Source: Dietzia alimentaria 72
GTDB lineage: Bacteria; Actinomycetota; Actinomycetes; Mycobacteriales; Mycobacteriaceae
NCBI RefSeq assembly: GCF_000226215.1
Contig: NZ_AGFF01000020.1
Coordinates: 62,001-126,000, forward strand
Reading direction: 5' to 3'
DNA: 64,000 nucleotides
A program made the translations under genes and the position numbers. Positions 9,967 through 19,771 of the stretch are shown here, piece after piece (position 1 is the stretch's first letter; each line of letters starts with the position of its first letter). Below the pieces are notes generated by a model. That model was not told where the DNA came from. It saw nothing but the letters and a program-made list of their open reading frames with translations, and searched no databases.

Positions 9967-10785
9967 ATGGGACAGAAGATCCATCCGCACGGCTTCCGTC
10001 TGGGTATCACCTCGGACTGGACGTCGAAGTGGTTCGCCGATAAGCAGTACGCCGACTACGTGTCCGAGGACATCAAGATCCGCAAGCTCCTGTCTAAGGG
10101 TATGGAGCGGGCCGGTATCTCGGGCGTCGACATCTCGCGCACCCGTGACCGGGTTCACGTCGACATTCACACCGCCCGTCCGGGCATTGTGATCGGTCGT
10201 CGTGGCGCCGAGGCGGATCGTCTGCGTGGTGAGCTCGAGAAGCTGACCGCGAAGCAGGTCCACCTCAACATCCTCGAGATCAAGAACACCGAGGCCGATG
10301 CTCAGCTCGTTGCCCAGGGCATCGCCGAGCAGCTGACAAACCGCGTGGCCTTCCGCCGCGCGATGCGTAAGGGCATTCAGTCCGCCATGCGTCAGCCCCA
10401 GGTCAAGGGCATCAAGGTGGTCTGTTCAGGCCGTCTCGGCGGCGCCGAGATGTCCCGCTCGGAGCGCTACCACGAGGGACGCGTCCCTCTGCACACCCTG
10501 CGTGCCGAGATCGATTACGGCACCTACGAGGCCAAGACGACCTTCGGTCGCATCGGCGTCAAGGTGTGGATCTATAAGGGTGACGTCGTCGGTGGCCGCC
10601 GCGAGTCCGACCAGTTCGCCCAGTCCAGCAACCGCGGCGGTGCCGATCGGGCTCCGCGCCGTGAGCGCGGCGCCGGCCGGCCGCGTCGTTCCGGCGCCCA
10701 GGGCACCACGGCCACCAGCACCGAGACCGGCCGCGCCGGTTCCGCTGCCCCGGCCGAGGCGCCCGCAGAGAACAAGGAGGCCTGA
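9967..10785 (+). CDS. rpsC: 30S ribosomal protein S3
   Basis: 272 aa. KH domain with GxxG ([13 protein letters not shown]) at about residues 76-88, then the C-terminal domain with [22 protein letters not shown]. Residues after about 215 are a low-complexity Ala/Pro/Arg/Gly tail, longer than in E. coli S3 and common in actinobacteria. S3 lines the mRNA entry channel. Confidence 0.97.
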   Translation: MGQKIHPHGFRLGITSDWTSKWFADKQYADYVSEDIKIRKLLSKGMERAGISGVDISRTRDRVHVDIHTARPGIVIGRRGAEADRLRGELEKLTAKQVHLNILEIKNTEADAQLVAQGIAEQLTNRVAFRRAMRKGIQSAMRQPQVKGIKVVCSGRLGGAEMSRSERYHEGRVPLHTLRAEIDYGTYEAKTTFGRIGVKVWIYKGDVVGGRRESDQFAQSSNRGGADRAPRRERGAGRPRRSGAQGTTATSTETGRAGSAAPAEAPAENKEA

Positions 10786-10787
10786 CC

Positions 10788-11204
10788 GTGCTGATCCCCA
10801 AGCGCGTCAAGCACCGTAAGCAGCACCACCCCGGCCGCAAGGGCGGGGCCAAGGGCGGCACCAAGGTGACGTTCGGTGACTACGGAATCCAGGCGCTCGA
10901 GCCTGCCTATGTCACCAACCGGCAGATCGAGTCCGCGCGTATCGCCATCAACCGCCACATCAAGCGTGGCGGCAAGGTCTGGATCAACATCTACCCGGAC
11001 CGTCCGCTGACCAAGAAGCCCGCCGAGGTTCGGATGGGTTCCGGTAAGGGATCCGTCGAGTGGTGGGTCGCGAACGTCAAGCCGGGTCGCATTCTCTTCG
11101 AGATGTCGTACCCGAACGAGGAGACCGCTCGCGAGGCCCTGCGTCGCGCGCAGCACAAACTCCCGTGCAAGACCCGCATCGTGACCCGGGAGGAGCAGTT
11201 CTGA
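10788..11204 (+). CDS. rplP: 50S ribosomal protein L16
   Basis: 138 aa, GTG start two bases after the rpsC stop. Starts [19 protein letters not shown] and contains [28 protein letters not shown], which positions A-site tRNA. Its stop overlaps rpmC (TGATG). Confidence 0.98.
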   Translation: MLIPKRVKHRKQHHPGRKGGAKGGTKVTFGDYGIQALEPAYVTNRQIESARIAINRHIKRGGKVWINIYPDRPLTKKPAEVRMGSGKGSVEWWVANVKPGRILFEMSYPNEETAREALRRAQHKLPCKTRIVTREEQF

Positions 11205-11434
11205 TGGCTAGTGGAATCACCGCCCCCGAGCTGCGTGAGCTCGACGCCGATGCCCTGACCGCGCGCCTGCGTGAGGCTAAGGAAGAGCTGTTCAACCTGC
11301 GCTTCCAGATGGCCACCGGTCAGCTGACCAACAACCGTCGCCTGCGTGTCGTCCGTCACGACATCGCACGGATCTACACCGTCATCCGCGAGCGCGAGCT
11401 CGGGCTGTCGGCGGCGCCGGGTGATGCCAAGTGA
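11204..11434 (+). CDS. rpmC: 50S ribosomal protein L29
   Basis: 76 aa from ATG 11204, chosen because the frame continuing upstream to 11060 lies inside rplP. Helical hairpin with [20 protein letters not shown] and [23 protein letters not shown]29 borders the tunnel exit next to L23. Coupled to rplP by TGATG and to rpsQ by a 4-base overlap. Confidence 0.97.
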   Translation: MASGITAPELRELDADALTARLREAKEELFNLRFQMATGQLTNNRRLRVVRHDIARIYTVIRERELGLSAAPGDAK

Positions 11435-11727
11435 GTGACAAGGAAACAGTTGTGACTGAGTCCAGCGAGAACGTCGAGCGCAACAGCCGCAAGGTGCGTA
11501 TCGGGTACGTCGTGTCCGACAAGATGGAGAAGACCATCATTGTCGAACTCGAGGACCGCGTGAAGCACCCGTTGTACGGCAAGATCATGCGTCGGACCGA
11601 GCGCGTGAAGGCCCACGATGAGGCCAACACCGCTGGCGTGGGTGACCGCGTGCGGATCATGGAGACCCGCCCGCTGTCCGCCACGAAGCGCTACCGCCTC
11701 GTCGAGGTGTTGGAGCGGGCCAAGTAA
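11431..11727 (+). CDS. rpsQ: 30S ribosomal protein S17
   Basis: 98 aa, GTG start overlapping rpmC by GTGA. Conserved [21 protein letters not shown] and [19 protein letters not shown] segments. S17 is a primary 16S-binding protein. It ends the S10 operon here: a strong terminator and an unrelated gene follow. Confidence 0.97.
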   Translation: MSDKETVVTESSENVERNSRKVRIGYVVSDKMEKTIIVELEDRVKHPLYGKIMRRTERVKAHDEANTAGVGDRVRIMETRPLSATKRYRLVEVLERAK

Positions 11728-11742
11728 GCCCCTCCCGAACCC

Positions 11743-11783
11743 AGAACGGCCCGGCCCCGGAGCATCCAGGGCCGGGCCGTTCT
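11743..11783 (+). terminator. intrinsic terminator of the S10 operon
   Basis: Perfect 15-bp stem (11743-11757 with 11769-11783), 11-base loop, followed by GCATTCTTTG, a weak T-rich tail. It begins 15 bases after rpsQ and separates the S10 operon from the esterase gene. Confidence 0.88.
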
Positions 11784-11872
11784 GCATTCTTTGTAACGAA
11801 TTTAACGAATGTAACGAATCGTGAGTGTTGTGTCATAGGCCGCGACTCGCTCAGTAGAACAGGATACAAACG

Positions 11873-13288
11873 ATGATCATTCGACAAGGCAGTAGCCATC
11901 GGGGAGGAACTCGGGTTTCTCGCCGAGTGATCCAGATCGGGTTATCCGGTGTCGCGACCGCGGCGCTGATCGTCACCTCGGCTGCGGTTCCGGCCAGCGC
12001 TCAGAGCGCAGACGGCGGATCTGCTGACCCCGCGTCCCTGACTCCGAGCGTGGTACCGGGGAGCCTGTTGGGCGTCCCGTCTCTTAGCGTGGCGGCGTTG
12101 GCCAATCTCGGTGCGGCAGTGCCGCTCACTTCGGTGCTGGGTTCGGTAGCGGCGGCGGGATCCGAGGAGTTCCCGCGCCCGGGTAGTTCTGCTGCGCCCA
12201 CGCGTCCGGTTGCTAAGCGAGACTCGGCCATCACAGATTCGAACGTCCGGAGTATCAAGCCGCTGTTCCCCGGCTCGCCCAACCCCGCGGACGCCCGGGC
12301 CGAGGTGTGGACGGTGACATCCAAATCGATGCAACGGGAGATTCGCGTGGAGGTCTACCGCGCCCCGGTCGGGTTCGACACGCCGAACGTGTACTTCCTC
12401 GACGGCGTCGGTAGCGAGGTCCCGTCGGGGTGGAGCACCGGTATGGGCTGGGGTGACCAAGTTCTTCGGGACAAGAACGTCAATGTCATCGCCCCGACCG
12501 GCGGCCCTGCCTCAATGTGGTCGAACTGGCAGGATGACGACCCGATCCTGGGCCCCAACAAGTGGGAGACCTTCCTGACCGAAGAACTACCTCCGCTCCT
12601 CAAGCAGGGAATGACCGGCGCCGGGGGAGGGTTGGCCCACAACGGTGACTGGGGGGTGATGGGCTTGTCGATGGGTGCGTCCGCCGCACTTCACCTCGCC
12701 AACACCTACGAGATGTTCAACGCCACCGCGGGTGTCAGCGGTGCGTACTCGACCACCGATGACCTCGGTTACCAGTACGCGCGTCTCACAACCGCCGCCC
12801 GTCATGGTGACGTGACCAAGATGTGGGGACCGCGGGACTCACAGGCGTGGCGGGATCATGACACCCTGTTGGATCCGTCCGGACTGGCGGGGAAGGCTGT
12901 CTTCCTCAGCGCCGCGACCGGTATCGTCGGTTCCACAGAGCTTGGGCATTTCGGTAGCAACGAGGTGATTCTCCTCGACGGCCACTTGCTGGAGAAGGGG
13001 TCATACGAGAGCACCAAGGCATTGGAGGCCGCATTGGCGTCCGTCCCTGACGTCAAGCTGCAAATGGCGTACATGCCCACCGGCATCCACAACTGGCCCG
13101 TGTTCGTCAGCCAAATGCGGCCGAGCATGAACCACCTCCTGGCCGGACTCGATGCCGCCACACCGAATGGGAAAACGGCGAAGGGTAGTGCGCCGGCCCA
13201 AGCCCTCGGTTCCGCTGGCTCATCGAGTTCAGAGGGTTCCTCGGGCTCGTTGGGGTCGTCGGGATCCGCTGGCTCAACCGGGAGCTGA
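11873..13288 (+). CDS. secreted antigen-85-like mycolyltransferase/esterase
   Basis: 471 aa. An arginine-containing N-terminus and a hydrophobic stretch end in ASA at about residue 43, a Sec signal peptide. The body is an alpha/beta hydrolase of the antigen 85 (Esterase_D) family: PNVYFLDGVG, WSNWQDDDPILG, the nucleophile elbow GLSMGAS with Ser266, and GIHNW with His406. Family members transfer mycolic acids to trehalose or arabinogalactan outside the cell. The last 35 residues are a Ser/Gly tail. A translation start further in (GTG near 11925) is possible. It sits alone between rpsQ and rplN, after a terminator. Confidence 0.85.
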   Translation: MIIRQGSSHRGGTRVSRRVIQIGLSGVATAALIVTSAAVPASAQSADGGSADPASLTPSVVPGSLLGVPSLSVAALANLGAAVPLTSVLGSVAAAGSEEFPRPGSSAAPTRPVAKRDSAITDSNVRSIKPLFPGSPNPADARAEVWTVTSKSMQREIRVEVYRAPVGFDTPNVYFLDGVGSEVPSGWSTGMGWGDQVLRDKNVNVIAPTGGPASMWSNWQDDDPILGPNKWETFLTEELPPLLKQGMTGAGGGLAHNGDWGVMGLSMGASAALHLANTYEMFNATAGVSGAYSTTDDLGYQYARLTTAARHGDVTKMWGPRDSQAWRDHDTLLDPSGLAGKAVFLSAATGIVGSTELGHFGSNEVILLDGHLLEKGSYESTKALEAALASVPDVKLQMAYMPTGIHNWPVFVSQMRPSMNHLLAGLDAATPNGKTAKGSAPAQALGSAGSSSSEGSSGSLGSSGSAGSTGS

Positions 13289-13432
13289 CCGCGATTTGGG
13301 TGAGGTCGGGTCCGCACCCTACACTGGAGCAGTTGCCCGACCTTTCGCGTCGTAACGCGTCGCCGGGCGGCATGACCGCGTGTGTCGGGTCGGTATTCGG
13401 CACACATAAGAACAGACCTGGTCAGGAGAACC

Positions 13433-13801
13433 ATGATCCAGCAGGAGTCGCGACTCAAGATCGCCGACAACACGGGTGCCAAGGAGATTCTCTGCATCCG
13501 CGTTCTCGGTGGATCTAAGCGTCGCTACGCGGGCGTTGGGGACATCATCGTCGCCACCGTCAAGGACGCCATCCCCGGTGGCAACGTCAAGAAGGGTGAG
13601 ATCGTCAAGGCCGTCATCGTGCGCACCGCAAAGGAGCGCCGTCGGCCGGACGGTTCGTACATCAAGTTTGACGAGAACGCCGCCGTCATCATCAAGAACG
13701 ACAACGATCCTCGTGGCACGCGCATCTTCGGGCCGGTCGGTCGCGAACTGCGCGACAAGAAGTTCATGCGCATCGTCTCGCTGGCTCCGGAGGTGCTCTG
13801 A
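13433..13801 (+). CDS. rplN: 50S ribosomal protein L14
   Basis: 122 aa from ATG 13433, preceded by AGGAGA. An in-frame start at 13382 would add 17 non-family residues. Starts [18 protein letters not shown] and contains [16 protein letters not shown]14 forms an intersubunit bridge. First gene of the spc operon; its promoter should lie in 13289-13432. Confidence 0.97.
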   Translation: MIQQESRLKIADNTGAKEILCIRVLGGSKRRYAGVGDIIVATVKDAIPGGNVKKGEIVKAVIVRTAKERRRPDGSYIKFDENAAVIIKNDNDPRGTRIFGPVGRELRDKKFMRIVSLAPEVL

Positions 13802-13802
13802 C

Positions 13803-14117
13803 ATGAAGGTTCACAAGGGCGACACGGTGCTCGTCATCTCGGGCAAGGACAAGGGCGCGAAGGGCAAGGTCATCCAGGCTTTCCCCGCGCAGGAGAAGAT
13901 CCTCGTCGAGGGCGTCAACCGCATCAAGAAGCACACCTCGAACTCGGCCGCTGAGCGCGGCGCCTCCTCGGGCGGCATCGTCACCCAGGAAGCCCCGATC
14001 CACGTCTCCAACGTGATGGTCGTGGACGCCGACGGCACCCCGACCCGGGTCGGAATCCGCACTGACGAGAACGGCAAGCGTGTCCGTGTCTCGCGCAAGA
14101 CCGGGAAGGACCTGTGA
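13803..14117 (+). CDS. rplX: 50S ribosomal protein L24
   Basis: 104 aa. KOW motif at the N-terminus ([21 protein letters not shown]) and [11 protein letters not shown]24 starts 50S assembly. The ATG at 13803 lies one base after the rplN stop; the longer open frame upstream is inside rplN. Confidence 0.97.
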   Translation: MKVHKGDTVLVISGKDKGAKGKVIQAFPAQEKILVEGVNRIKKHTSNSAAERGASSGGIVTQEAPIHVSNVMVVDADGTPTRVGIRTDENGKRVRVSRKTGKDL

Positions 14118-14119
14118 CA

Positions 14120-14692
14120 ATGACCGATACCGCTCTTCCCGCCGGCTACACCCCGCGGCTCAAGACCAAGTACCGGAACGAGATCAAGCCGGCGCTCAAT
14201 GAGACTTTTGAGTACGCGAACGTCATGCAGATCCCGGGCGTCGTCAAGGTCGTCGTGAACATGGGTGTCGGTGACGCCGCTCGCGATGCCAAGCTCATCA
14301 ACGGCGCCCTCAACGACCTCACGCTGATCACCGGTCAGAAGCCGCAGGTTCGCCGGGCTCGCAAGTCCATCGCTCAGTTCAAGCTCCGCGAAGGAATGCC
14401 GATCGGCGCCCGCGTCACCCTCCGGGGCGACCGCATGTGGGAGTTCCTGGACCGCCTGACCACTGTTGCGCTCCCGCGCATCCGCGACTTCCGGGGACTC
14501 TCGGGCAAGCAGTTCGACGGTCACGGCAACTACACGTTCGGACTCAACGAGCAGACGATGTTCTACGAGATCGACGTCGACAAGGTCGACCGGCCGCGAG
14601 GCATGGACATCACGGTCGTCACCACCGCGACCAACGACGAAGAGGGCCGCGCACTGCTCAAGCAGCTCGGCTTCCCCTTCAAGGAGGACTGA
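14120..14692 (+). CDS. rplE: 50S ribosomal protein L5
   Basis: 190 aa from ATG 14120. A GTG at 14114 overlaps the rplX stop, but the GGAAGGA ribosome site is then only a few bases away, so the ATG is favoured. Contains [21 protein letters not shown] and the [23 protein letters not shown] block. L5 binds 5S rRNA and contacts P-site tRNA. The zinc-type S14 gene that often follows is absent. Confidence 0.96.
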   Translation: MTDTALPAGYTPRLKTKYRNEIKPALNETFEYANVMQIPGVVKVVVNMGVGDAARDAKLINGALNDLTLITGQKPQVRRARKSIAQFKLREGMPIGARVTLRGDRMWEFLDRLTTVALPRIRDFRGLSGKQFDGHGNYTFGLNEQTMFYEIDVDKVDRPRGMDITVVTTATNDEEGRALLKQLGFPFKED

Positions 14693-14963
14693 CCTCCTTC
14701 CGGCCGGACCGGCCGCCTTCGTCGGGGATCCCAACAGCGGAACCCCGGCGACGGGCAGACGGCCCAGTCGTCTCTGGTCGCCTCCCTTGTGAAGAGCACG
14801 GGAAGCGGCGGGATACCCGGGAACCCCAAGGGGAGTCCGGGTCCCATACAAAAGAACATTCGCACTCTTCGTGATAGGCCCACGACTGACGGCACCGGCC
14901 CACAGGCCGGTGTACCCGAGGTGTTGCATGGGAACCGTTACGAGAAAGGAACATGGTTTATCC
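14693..14963 (+). other. intergenic region without rpsN
   Basis: 271 bases between rplE and rpsH. No frame encodes the 61-residue zinc-ribbon S14. A perfect 8-bp hairpin with a CACA loop is at 14893-14912 and a GAAAGGA ribosome site at 14944-14950. I see no other coding potential. Confidence 0.6.
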
Positions 14964-15362
14964 ATGTCGATGACCGATCCCATCGCGGACATGCTGACGC
15001 GTGTGCGTAACGCCAACTCGGCGTTCCACGAATCAGTGGCCATGCCGCATTCCAAGCTCAAGGGCAACATCGCGGCGATTCTCAAGCAAGAGGGTTACAT
15101 CGCTGACTACAACGTCGCCGATGCCGAGGTGGGCAAGAAGCTCACCATCGACCTCAAGTACGGCCCGTCTCGCCAGCGGAGCATCCAGGGCATCAAGCGC
15201 ATCTCTAAGCCCGGTCTGCGCGTGTACGCCAAGTCCACCGAACTGCCCAAGGTCCTCGGCGGGCTGGGTGTCGCGATCATCTCGACGTCCCAAGGCCTGC
15301 TCACCGACCGTCAGGCGAACAACAAGAAGGTGGGCGGGGAAGTCCTCGCCCACGTCTGGTAA
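14964..15362 (+). CDS. rpsH: 30S ribosomal protein S8
   Basis: 132 aa from ATG 14964 ([20 protein letters not shown]); the second ATG at 14970 is also possible. The C-terminus has GGEVLAHVW, typical of S8. S8 is a primary binder of the 16S central domain and, in E. coli, represses the spc operon. An out-of-frame ATG at 14953 opens only a 6-codon frame overlapping the start. Confidence 0.97.
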   Translation: MSMTDPIADMLTRVRNANSAFHESVAMPHSKLKGNIAAILKQEGYIADYNVADAEVGKKLTIDLKYGPSRQRSIQGIKRISKPGLRVYAKSTELPKVLGGLGVAIISTSQGLLTDRQANNKKVGGEVLAHVW

Positions 15363-15373
15363 GGGGGCGAGAA

Positions 15374-15910
15374 ATGTCACGTATCGGTAAGGCTCCGATC
15401 AACGTTCCGTCCGGTGTCGACATCAAGGTCGACGGCCAGGCCATCACCGTCAAGGGCCCCAAGGGTGAACTCACCCAGGATCTGCCCGCTCCGATCACGG
15501 TCTCGGTCGAGGACAACACCATCACGGTGAACCGTCCCGACGAGCACCGTGACAGCCGTTCCCTGCACGGTCTCTCTCGCTCCCTGGTCAACAACATGGT
15601 CGTGGGCGTCACGGAGGGCTACAAGCAGGATATGGAGATCTTCGGCGTCGGTTATCGCGTCGTGGCCAAGGGCTCGGACCTCGAGTTCGCCCTGGGTTAC
15701 TCGCATCCCGTGCCGGTTGTCGCCCCGGACGGAATCACGTTCGCGGTGGACGGTGCGACCAAGTTCTCGATCTCCGGGATCGACAAGCAGCAGGTGGGCC
15801 AGATCGCCGCCAACATCAAGCGACTGCGGAAGCACGACCCGTATAAGGGCAAGGGCATCCGCTACGCCGGCGAGCAGGTCCGTCGCAAGGTCGGAAAGAC
15901 GGGTAAGTGA
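15374..15910 (+). CDS. rplF: 50S ribosomal protein L6
   Basis: 178 aa. Starts [18 protein letters not shown]; conserved C-terminal [22 protein letters not shown]6 lies near the sarcin-ricin loop and the factor-binding site. Overlaps a possible GTG of rplR. Confidence 0.98.
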   Translation: MSRIGKAPINVPSGVDIKVDGQAITVKGPKGELTQDLPAPITVSVEDNTITVNRPDEHRDSRSLHGLSRSLVNNMVVGVTEGYKQDMEIFGVGYRVVAKGSDLEFALGYSHPVPVVAPDGITFAVDGATKFSISGIDKQQVGQIAANIKRLRKHDPYKGKGIRYAGEQVRRKVGKTGK

Positions 15911-15912
15911 TC

Positions 15913-16308
15913 ATGAGCAGCACAAAGAAGCGTTCCCCGCTGGGAACCGATGTCTCGACCGCACGTCGAGAGAGTCGTACCCGGCGCCACTACCGCCTCC
16001 GCAAGAAGGTCTCCGGCACTCCGGAGCGTCCGCGGTTGGTCGTCAACCGTTCCTCGCGCCACATCCACGCCCAGATCATCGACGACCTGGCGGGTCACAC
16101 CCTTGCCGCGGCGTCGACCATCGAGGCCGATGTGCGTGCATCCGAGGGCGACAAGAAGGACCGCAGCGCCAAGGTCGGCCAGCTGCTGGCCGAGCGCGCC
16201 AAGGCCGCTGGCATCGAGGCCGTCGTGTTCGACCGTGGTGGCAACAAGTACCACGGCCGGATCGCCTCGCTCGCCGAAGCCGCTCGCGAGGGTGGGCTGG
16301 AGTTCTGA
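15913..16308 (+). CDS. rplR: 50S ribosomal protein L18
   Basis: 131 aa from ATG 15913; a GTG at 15907 would add two residues. Conserved [20 protein letters not shown] and [27 protein letters not shown]18 carries 5S rRNA into the central protuberance with L5. Confidence 0.97.
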   Translation: MSSTKKRSPLGTDVSTARRESRTRRHYRLRKKVSGTPERPRLVVNRSSRHIHAQIIDDLAGHTLAAASTIEADVRASEGDKKDRSAKVGQLLAERAKAAGIEAVVFDRGGNKYHGRIASLAEAAREGGLEF

Positions 16309-16351
16309 TGACCAACACCACTGCACTGACCGCTAATGGAAGGACCGTCTG

Positions 16352-17008
16352 ATGCCGGGACGTCAGCGTCGTGACGGCGGAAGCAACGGGCCCGCCGCAG
16401 ACAACAAAACCACCACCGACAACCCCCAGGGGCGCGGCAACGACCGCGGCCGTGGTCGGGGCCGCGACGATCGTCGAGGCCGCGACGAGGAGAAGTCGCA
16501 GTACATCGAGCGCGTCGTCACCATCAACCGCGTCTCCAAGGTCGTGAAGGGTGGTCGTCGCTTCAGCTTCACCGCCCTCGTGATCCTCGGTGACGGCAAC
16601 GGCATGGTCGGCGTCGGCTACGGCAAGGCCAAGGAGGTGCCGGCCGCGATCCAGAAGGGATCGGAGGAGGCCCGGAAGAACTTCTTCCGCGTCCCCCTCA
16701 TCGGCTCCACCATCCCGCACCCGATTCAGGGTGAAGAGGCGGCCGGGGTAGTCATGCTCCGTCCGGCTTCGCCCGGTACCGGTGTGATCGCCGGAGGTGC
16801 CGCTCGCGCGGTGCTCGAGTGCGCTGGCGTGCATGACATCCTGTGCAAGTCGCTGGGGTCGGACAACGCCATCAACGTGGTCCACGCAACCGTGGCCGCG
16901 CTCAAGGGCCTGCACCGGCCCGAGGAGGTCGCGGCTCGCCGCGGCCTGCCGATCGAGGACGTCGCGCCCGCGGGCATGCTCCGCGCGCGTGCCGGACAGG
17001 GGGCCTGA
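16352..17008 (+). CDS. rpsE: 30S ribosomal protein S5
   Basis: 218 aa, GGAAGGA upstream. A disordered Gly/Arg/Asp-rich N-terminal extension of about 50 residues precedes the double-stranded RNA-binding fold ([21 protein letters not shown]) and the C-terminal domain ([18 protein letters not shown]). S5 helps accuracy and mRNA helicase activity of the 30S. Confidence 0.97.
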   Translation: MPGRQRRDGGSNGPAADNKTTTDNPQGRGNDRGRGRGRDDRRGRDEEKSQYIERVVTINRVSKVVKGGRRFSFTALVILGDGNGMVGVGYGKAKEVPAAIQKGSEEARKNFFRVPLIGSTIPHPIQGEEAAGVVMLRPASPGTGVIAGGAARAVLECAGVHDILCKSLGSDNAINVVHATVAALKGLHRPEEVAARRGLPIEDVAPAGMLRARAGQGA

Positions 17009-17010
17009 TC

Positions 17011-17193
17011 ATGGCTAACCTCAAGATCACCCAGGTCCGTGGGACCATCGGATCCAAGCAGAATCAGCGGGACTCCCTGCGTACGCTCGGCCTCAAGGGC
17101 ATCCGGAAGTCGGTCGTTCGTGAGGACAACTCGCAGACCCGGGGTCTCATCAACGTCGTGAGCCACCTCGTCGTGGTCGAAGAGACGGAGTGA
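17011..17193 (+). CDS. rpmD: 50S ribosomal protein L30
   Basis: 60 aa from ATG 17011, two bases after rpsE. Starts [30 protein letters not shown] is the L30 signature. The longer open frame upstream lies inside rpsE. Overlaps the rplO start region. Confidence 0.97.
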   Translation: MANLKITQVRGTIGSKQNQRDSLRTLGLKGIRKSVVREDNSQTRGLINVVSHLVVVEETE

Positions 17194-17195
17194 GC

Positions 17196-17642
17196 ATGAC
17201 CATCAAGTTGCACCACCTGCGCCCCGCGCCCGGCGCCCACACCGACAAGACCCGCGTTGGTCGAGGTGAGGGTTCCAAGGGTAAGACCGCCGGTCGGGGT
17301 ACCAAGGGCACCAAGGCCCGCAAGAACGTCCCCGCGGCGTTCGAGGGCGGCCAGATGCCGATCCACATGCGACTTCCGAAGCTTAAGGGCTTCAAGAACC
17401 GCAACAAGGTCGTCTTCCAGGTCGTCAATGTGGCTGACATCCAGCGGCTGTTCCCAAATGGGGGCCAGGTCGGCGTCGCCGAGCTCGTCGCCGCGGGCGC
17501 CGTTCGGAAGAACCAGCCGGTCAAGGTCCTGGCCGACGGAGACATCTCCGTTGCCGTGACCGTGGCCGTCGACAAGATCTCCGCATCGGCCAAGAGCAAG
17601 ATCGAGGCCGCCGGCGGAAGCGTGTCGGAGGCCGGGGCCTGA
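17196..17642 (+). CDS. rplO: 50S ribosomal protein L15
   Basis: 148 aa from ATG 17196 with GGAG five bases upstream; a GTG at 17190 overlapping rpmD is the alternative. Starts with [13 protein letters not shown], with [20 protein letters not shown], and [18 protein letters not shown]15 is a late 50S assembly protein. A terminator follows. Confidence 0.97.
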   Translation: MTIKLHHLRPAPGAHTDKTRVGRGEGSKGKTAGRGTKGTKARKNVPAAFEGGQMPIHMRLPKLKGFKNRNKVVFQVVNVADIQRLFPNGGQVGVAELVAAGAVRKNQPVKVLADGDISVAVTVAVDKISASAKSKIEAAGGSVSEAGA

Positions 17643-17678
17643 ATCCCCGACCGACCCCACGGGGTCGGATGACGGGTG

Positions 17679-17717
17679 GCAGGGGTCGGGTCCGGGAGTC
17701 TCGGACCCGACCCCTGC
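17679..17717 (+). terminator. intrinsic terminator after rplO
   Basis: Perfect 15-bp stem (17679-17693 with 17703-17717) with a 9-base loop and the tail GCTCGTCTTGAT. It separates the spc ribosomal genes from secY-adk-map. Confidence 0.85.
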
Positions 17718-17846
17718 GCTCGTCTTGATAGAGTTTTCCTGTTGTGCGTTTCTGGGCCGACTCCGACTCTGATCGGACCGACCTCCACCCGGCGCATCTG
17801 CTTTCGACGACCGGCGGCCGCAGGCCGTCCATGACCAGGAGGATAT

Positions 17847-19169
17847 GTGCTCTCCGCACTCGCGTCCGCGATCAAGGACCGGGACCTGAGGAAGAAGATC
17901 CTCTTCACCCTCGGGATCATCATCCTCTACCGAATCGGCGCTCAGATCCCGTCTCCGGGCGTGGACTACCCCAAGCTCCGCGGCTTGCTCGACTCGGCGA
18001 TGACCGGAGAGAGCGCTCAGCTGTACTCACTGGTCAATTTGTTCTCCGGTGGTGCGCTCCTCCAGCTTTCCGTCTTCGCGATCGGCATCATGCCGTACAT
18101 CACGGCGAGCATCATCGTGCAGCTGCTGACCGTGGTGATTCCGTACTTCGAGCAGTTGAAGAAGGAGGGACAGTCCGGCCAGGCCAAGATGACGCAGTAC
18201 ACGCGTTATCTCACTATCGCGCTGGCCGTCCTCCAGTCTTCCGGCATCGTCGCGTTGGCCGACCGCGGACAACTGCTCGGCGGTGGTCAGTCCGTACTGA
18301 TCGACGGTGACATCCTGACTCTGCTCACGATCGTGACGGTCATGACCGCTGGTGCGGCACTCGTCATGTGGTTCGGTGAACTCATCACCGACCGGGGCAT
18401 CGGAAACGGTATGTCGCTTCTGATCTTCGCCGGTATCGCCTCGCGCATCCCTGCGGAGGGTGTGAACATCTACCAGAACTCGTCGATAATGAAGTTCGCC
18501 GCCGTGATGTTCGCCGTGGTTCTCATCGTCGTCGCCGTGGTGTTCGTCGAGCAGGGCCAGCGTCGTATTCCGGTGCAGTACGCCAAGCGCATGGTCGGAC
18601 GTCGCCAGTACGGCGGCACTTCCACCTACCTTCCGCTGAAGGTCAACCAGGCCGGCGTCATTCCGGTGATCTTCGCGTCGTCGCTGATGTACGTGCCGAT
18701 CCTCATCACCCAGTTGGTGCAGGGTCCCGAGCCTTCCGGCGACGGTTTCTGGCAGCGCTACGTCATGCAGTACCTGCAGAACCCATCAAGCGCGGGCTAC
18801 ATCATCTTGTACTTCGCCCTGATCATTTTCTTCGCCTACTTCTACGTGGCCATCCAGTTCGATCCGATGGAGCAGGCCGAGAACATGAAGAAGTACGGCG
18901 GGTTTATCCCGGGCATCCGTCCGGGTCGCCCGACAGCGGAGTACCTGGGCTACGTCCTCAACCGAATTCTTCTCTTCGGATCGCTGTACCTCGGTTTGAT
19001 TGCGGTCCTCCCGAATATCTTCCTCGACATGGGCAGTGGGGGTGGAGACATGCAGAACATGCCGTTCGGCGGTACCGCCGTGCTCATCATGGTGTCGGTC
19101 GGTCTCGACACCGTGAAGCAGGTCGAGGCACAGCTCATGCAGCGCAACTACGAGGGCTTCCTCAAGTAG
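17847..19169 (+). CDS. secY: Sec translocon channel subunit SecY
   Basis: 440 aa, ten membrane segments, GTG start with AGGAGG at 17837-17842. It starts LASAIKDRDLRKKILFTLG; the plug region and the cytosolic loop QGQRRIPVQYAKRMVG that contacts the ribosome or SecA are present. SecY forms the export channel with SecE and SecG. Followed by adk and map in the usual order. Confidence 0.98.
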   Translation: MLSALASAIKDRDLRKKILFTLGIIILYRIGAQIPSPGVDYPKLRGLLDSAMTGESAQLYSLVNLFSGGALLQLSVFAIGIMPYITASIIVQLLTVVIPYFEQLKKEGQSGQAKMTQYTRYLTIALAVLQSSGIVALADRGQLLGGGQSVLIDGDILTLLTIVTVMTAGAALVMWFGELITDRGIGNGMSLLIFAGIASRIPAEGVNIYQNSSIMKFAAVMFAVVLIVVAVVFVEQGQRRIPVQYAKRMVGRRQYGGTSTYLPLKVNQAGVIPVIFASSLMYVPILITQLVQGPEPSGDGFWQRYVMQYLQNPSSAGYIILYFALIIFFAYFYVAIQFDPMEQAENMKKYGGFIPGIRPGRPTAEYLGYVLNRILLFGSLYLGLIAVLPNIFLDMGSGGGDMQNMPFGGTAVLIMVSVGLDTVKQVEAQLMQRNYEGFLK

Positions 19170-19217
19170 ACCGCGCGTCACCCGAGCAATAAACCCGTAG
19201 AAAGGCTGGTCCACACC

Positions 19218-19763
19218 ATGCGTCTCGTCCTCCTCGGCCCTCCCGGAGCAGGCAAGGGAACCCAGGCCGCGCTGCTATCGGAGAAGTTGGGCGTGCCCCA
19301 CATCTCCACCGGCGACCTCTTCCGCGCGAATATCTCGCAGGGCACCGACCTCGGCAAAGAGGCGAAAACCTACATCGACGCCGGCGATCTCGTTCCAGCC
19401 GACGTCACCAACCGGATGGTCCAGGCACGCATCGGCGAGCCCGACGCCACCGAAGGGTTCCTTCTCGACGGTTACCCACGCAGCGTGGCGCAGGCGGATG
19501 CGCTCAAGGTGATGCTCGCCGACGCCGGTAGCTCACTGGACGCGGTACTGGAGTTCCGGATCGACGAGGACACGGTAGTGCAGCGGATGCTGGCACGTGG
19601 CCGTGAGGACGACACGGAGGACGTCATCCGGAACCGCATGTCCGTGTACCGGTCCGAAACCGCCCCTCTGCTCGAGTACTACGGTTCCGAGGTCAAGACA
19701 ATCGATGCCGTGGGTGAGGTTGACGAGATCCACTCCCGCGCCATGTCAGCGCTGGGCCGCTGA
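19218..19763 (+). CDS. adk: adenylate kinase
   Basis: 181 aa. P-loop [36 protein letters not shown]. The LID is short (GREDDTEDV), without zinc cysteines, as in other mycobacterial-type enzymes, which explains the length. It interconverts ATP, AMP and ADP in the cytosol. Conserved place between secY and map. Confidence 0.97.
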   Translation: MRLVLLGPPGAGKGTQAALLSEKLGVPHISTGDLFRANISQGTDLGKEAKTYIDAGDLVPADVTNRMVQARIGEPDATEGFLLDGYPRSVAQADALKVMLADAGSSLDAVLEFRIDEDTVVQRMLARGREDDTEDVIRNRMSVYRSETAPLLEYYGSEVKTIDAVGEVDEIHSRAMSALGR

Positions 19764-19771
19764 CCATCGGT

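Noticed and set aside
14953-14973. six-codon upstream frame overlapping the rpsH start, as a leader peptide
   Set aside because: The ribosome site is only two bases from its ATG, too close to be used; probably chance.
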